A stretch of 64,000 bases of DNA, taken from Dipylidium caninum. Its lineage: Eukaryota > Platyhelminthes > Cestoda > Cyclophyllidea > Dipylidiidae. Of the stretch, positions 61,001 through 64,000 are shown one piece after another. A program made the position numbers and the translations under genes. The notes beneath the pieces are model-generated. The model saw only the letters and a list, made by a program, of their open reading frames with translations. It was not told the origin of the DNA and searched no databases. Every line of letters starts with the position of its first letter. The stretch's first letter is position 1. Where the stretch lies: contig QEYB01001654.1 of assembly GCA_017562135.1 (NCBI GenBank), positions 1-64,000 on the forward strand. The letters run 5' to 3'.

Positions 61001-64000
61001 TCTTTCAGATGCCTGGAATGACCTATCGAACTCACCAAAAACCAGGGAAGATCTCGTTAAAACTTTGGAATACGTTGCGAAGAAGGCAAAGACTTATCTA
61101 ACGCATTTCAATGACATTATTAACATGTACACATCTTCTGATTCCTCATTTGTCACGTAAGTTAATTGTGCCTCCAGATATCTTTGCTTTTTTGTTTGAC
61201 AAGCCTGTACTCCGACATTAATTCGACTGTTTCCCTAACAGACTAGATTTTTCATATTAGTCGTTATTATTGCCTTAGAATCTCCTGCACTCCGTAAGAA
61301 TCAAAAATTTTCTCCAAACTTTTAGATCCTTAAAAGTTCTCAAATATCGACCTAAGATACCATGCATTTATAACTTAGTTTTCCCCATCAAAATACCAAA
61401 TGAATTCTGACAGGAAGGTTGAGTGACCACTCTGGTTGTTTCATTCATTCTAATTTTGTTGATAACCGTGCCGCCACACCAATTTTTTTAATCTTAATGT
61501 AAACTTTGTTTGAAGTCAGGTTTCTACTTCTTTAAGTTTAGTTAAAAAGTTTTGAAGTATTTTTTTCGTGGAGTGGAAATGGCGAAGAAAGGGAATGGGA
61601 AAGGCAAACATTTATTCCTGAGGCAATTTGTTGATTCAGCTCGACTAGTATTGGGGTTCTCTCGACAAGCTCTTGTATAATAACACGGGAGCGACTCGAA
61701 AACGAGACTCTAAAGCCGTATATTGAACTATTAAGGAGATTGTTGAGATCATTTAGAAACGTAAAATAATGGGAAATTACTAAGAAACCCATTCTTAAAC
61801 GCCTTGTTTGTGTTTTTTTTCTATCTAGCAATGGGAATGAGTTCATTCTGTACAGCGGATTCGCTTTTCTATGCATCCCCGCTTTTATCTTGCTTCTCTT
61901 CTACCTCGGATTATCATTCGGGGTGTGTGGAGATCGCCCTCACGAAGAAGCTAGTTTCTGTAATCGCGGCGTCGGCGCTAATCTTCTCCTCTCGTATGTA
62001 CTAGTACAACATTGTTTTTATCTCAAATGCTACTTTCTCAAATATCCCGTTTTTATCATCTTTTGGTAGAGGTGTGGTTTTCACGTTTCTGCTCTCGAGC
62101 CTGTTGATGCTAGTTTGCACCATGATTTTTTTGTCTGCGGGCTTGGTACAGACAGAAGTCTGTCGGTACGCCACCCACCGCTATCCAGAGGGACCGGCAG
62201 TACTTGATGACGCATTGGAGATCCTTGCGCAACAACAGCTGCTCCAAGACGCTGCGCTTCCGTTATCGTCAAATTTCTTAGACCGCAACTTCTCGCAGCA
62301 ACTGAAGAATTTAGCTAGTGCTAGGCCTTTCAGCGTCCTTCTGACACGGTGTGCTAACGAAAGTCTTGTCGATTCCCTTGGTGACGAAGTTGTTGGCTTG
62401 ATGGTGTCCGATACGGTGAGTTGACACCGTTCTCCCTCAAGTTAGCCTCATATGGTTTTAGAGGCTGGGGTGTCTTATCTTGTGAGATTTCTCTTTGTTA
62501 AATCTTTAAGAATTCTATTAACTATCCACTTAATGCTACTTTTATACACTTGTATTGCTGGACAGTATCCCTAACGGAGGCGTTTAGTTCTCTCAAACTG
62601 GCAATATACATTTGCCCGATACTTTTTGTTTTATTTTTATTGTAACTGCTATAGATTGGGGAAATAAGTTGTGGGGGGTTTGGTTTGCTGCGTCTCTAAT
62701 TGAGGTATGGGGGACAATTGTTATCCCTTATCAATCCTTTCAATTTGTTGCGCTCAGCTTTCCCAAGGTTTTATAAAGCCGAATGTTAGTTCTCATGATA
62801 ATTCAGTCCACGTTGATTCATTCTAAAAGGTGATGTAGATTATTTACTGACAGCTGTGTCGAACAACATTAATTACTATAAGTGGAGTCGAGTGGTCTCT
62901 CCCTTGATAGTTCCACTTTCGTATTAGGTCGCATTCCACAAAATAATAATCCCACCTGAATTAATTTGTTCTCGTTAGTACAAGGAAATTGAGTAGCATC
63001 TTTTTCGGTCGTATGTTATTTGTCTTATAACAAGTGAACTTTTCCTCTGTTGTAGTCAATTAACAGTTTCCTCGAGAATATCTTGACAACATTCAATGGG
63101 ATTGATCTGATCAATCCTCTACGAAATACCGCAACCGACACACTCAACACCCTAACTGAAATACGCGCTCTTCGACAATATGATTTCTCCCAGGCGTTGA
63201 CGATGGTAAAACTACTAATTACGTCCGTCTTTTCTCCCCGTATCTTACCAACCAATCGTCTGCTTGAATGACTCCAGTTGATTCTGACTTTCCGCATATA
63301 AAGATTTATGTCGGAGAGGGGGGGGACTCTGTTTCCTAGCCATAGACATCACTTTTCTTTGGAAGAGATCGTTAAATCAATTTTTGCTAAATGTTGTTTT
63401 TGTACTCGTAAAAACGCAGTAAAAATTTTAATTTTTCTGAGAAATTCTGACTTTTGTACATCCCTGTCTTTCAATCTACTCACAGGTTGGACGTGAGCCA
63501 TTGGTTGAAGTAGGGCTAACTGCACTATGTTTCAAAAAATCTAGGATTAAGCCTTTTTTCTTATGAGGTGTTACTTGCTATCTTTTGTGAGCCATCACTA
63601 ATCAACAATGAACTCTACGGTCATTAAATTTAGCATTAGATAACCTTTATCAGGCATTGTATTTAAGCTCACAACAAATACATGGACTAATTGCCAAAAA
63701 GAAGGGATGTCAGGTTAACAACCTTTATCATTTCAGACTGTCAAACCTCTTACAGAAATTGTGGACTTCGGTGCCTACATAGAGCGGCTTGAGAGCCTTA
63801 ACATTGTATGTTCCTTCCGCTCTCATTGCAGGAGCTCCTTTTTATAAACATTAATTATCCCTCTTTTATCCTTACTTTGTACGTAGGATAGCTTGAAGGA
63901 ACAGATTGCGGCTTTGCAAGAAACTGTTGGCCAGACCTCTGTCCTCCTGAACACTACGATTCGATGGCTTCTTAATGACTTGCAGTCTATCCCTCTGCAT
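58012..64000 (+). CDS. PROM1-like: Prominin-family pentaspan membrane protein (3' end beyond window)
   Basis: Prominins (CD133 family) are cholesterol-binding five-pass glycoproteins of plasma-membrane protrusions and photoreceptor discs. Fourteen exons chain in phase: 58012-58209, 58363-58568, 58739-58877, 58945-59011, 59146-59229, 59401-59612, 59731-59799, 60312-60375, 61009-61156, 61829-61993, 62070-62415, 63056-63205, 63737-63805 and 63887-64000. The total is 677 residues with no stop. The ATG opens a signal peptide (MSSLVIFAMLMLQCANANS). The first membrane segment (CAIFGLLFGILLPVMGVFFC) leads into the diagnostic cysteine-rich loop CCLRCCGRCGG and a second segment (VCYTVLLALLITIQL). A large extracellular loop follows, then FIYLG-like segments (FILLLFYLGLSFGVCGDRPH; VVFTFLLSSLLMLVCTMIF) as in prominin TM3 and TM4, then the second loop beginning VQTEVCRYATHRYPEG. 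The fifth segment should lie beyond the window. Closest vertebrate paralogue is not assigned. Confidence 0.92.

Noticed and set aside
1..64000. CRISPR arrays, bacterial operons or integrated viral genes
   Set aside because: No regularly spaced repeats, no ribosome-binding-site-led gene strings and no recognisable capsid, polymerase or integrase genes; all confident genes are intron-containing animal genes.

Overview
This window reads as nuclear DNA of a flatworm (Platyhelminthes), most likely a parasitic one such as a tapeworm. It has multi-exon genes with GT-AG introns, from about 70 bp to 3.6 kb, embedded in AT-rich, gene-poor DNA with decayed mariner transposons. No bacterial operons, CRISPR arrays or rRNA were seen. 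Two observations favour flatworms. The noggin homologue carries a long insertion inside its cysteine-rich domain, a feature reported for planarian 'noggin-like' genes. Two genes (ERI3-like and METTL1-like) open directly at a splice acceptor without an upstream in-frame ATG, which fits flatworm spliced leaders that end in AUG. The species call is inference.

Layout, left to right: a CRAL-TRIO lipid-transfer gene on the minus strand (3.7-5.7 kb); a decayed mariner (6.5-7.5 kb); an imperfect long inverted repeat (8.8-9.5 kb); two exons with FN3-like repeats on the plus strand (9.7-10.7 kb) and a decayed third copy (12.1-12.3 kb); the ciliary gene CFAP20, complete in four exons (14.2-15.7 kb); a second decayed mariner (19.4-20.4 kb); a noggin-like BMP antagonist in two exons (22.6-27.3 kb); gene-poor DNA with a repeat fragment and a broken EGF-like sequence (27.3-33.9 kb); an ERI3-like 3'-5' exonuclease (34.2-36.5 kb, minus); a ZYG11 E3-ligase receptor (37.4-44.8 kb, minus); head-to-head with it, an ARIH1/Ariadne-1 RBR ubiquitin ligase (45.9-48.7 kb, plus); METTL1 tRNA m7G methyltransferase (50.3-51.5 kb, minus) just downstream of syntaxin-5 (52.1-53.8 kb, minus); and a prominin-family membrane protein that runs off the right edge (58.0-64.0 kb, plus).

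The genes do not form one pathway. ZYG11 and ARIH1 both serve cullin-RING ubiquitination and share a 1.1 kb intergenic region. STX5 and METTL1 are about 0.5 kb apart in the same orientation, and ERI3 lies downstream of ZYG11 in the same orientation, so each pair could be transcribed together and resolved by trans-splicing. Exon boundaries were read by hand by matching splice phase and protein homology. Where they agree in phase across every junction (CRAL-TRIO, CFAP20, noggin, ERI3, STX5, prominin) I am confident of them. Three genes (ZYG11, ARIH1, METTL1) have small frame-breaking indels inside conserved domains, which are either assembly errors or real damage.
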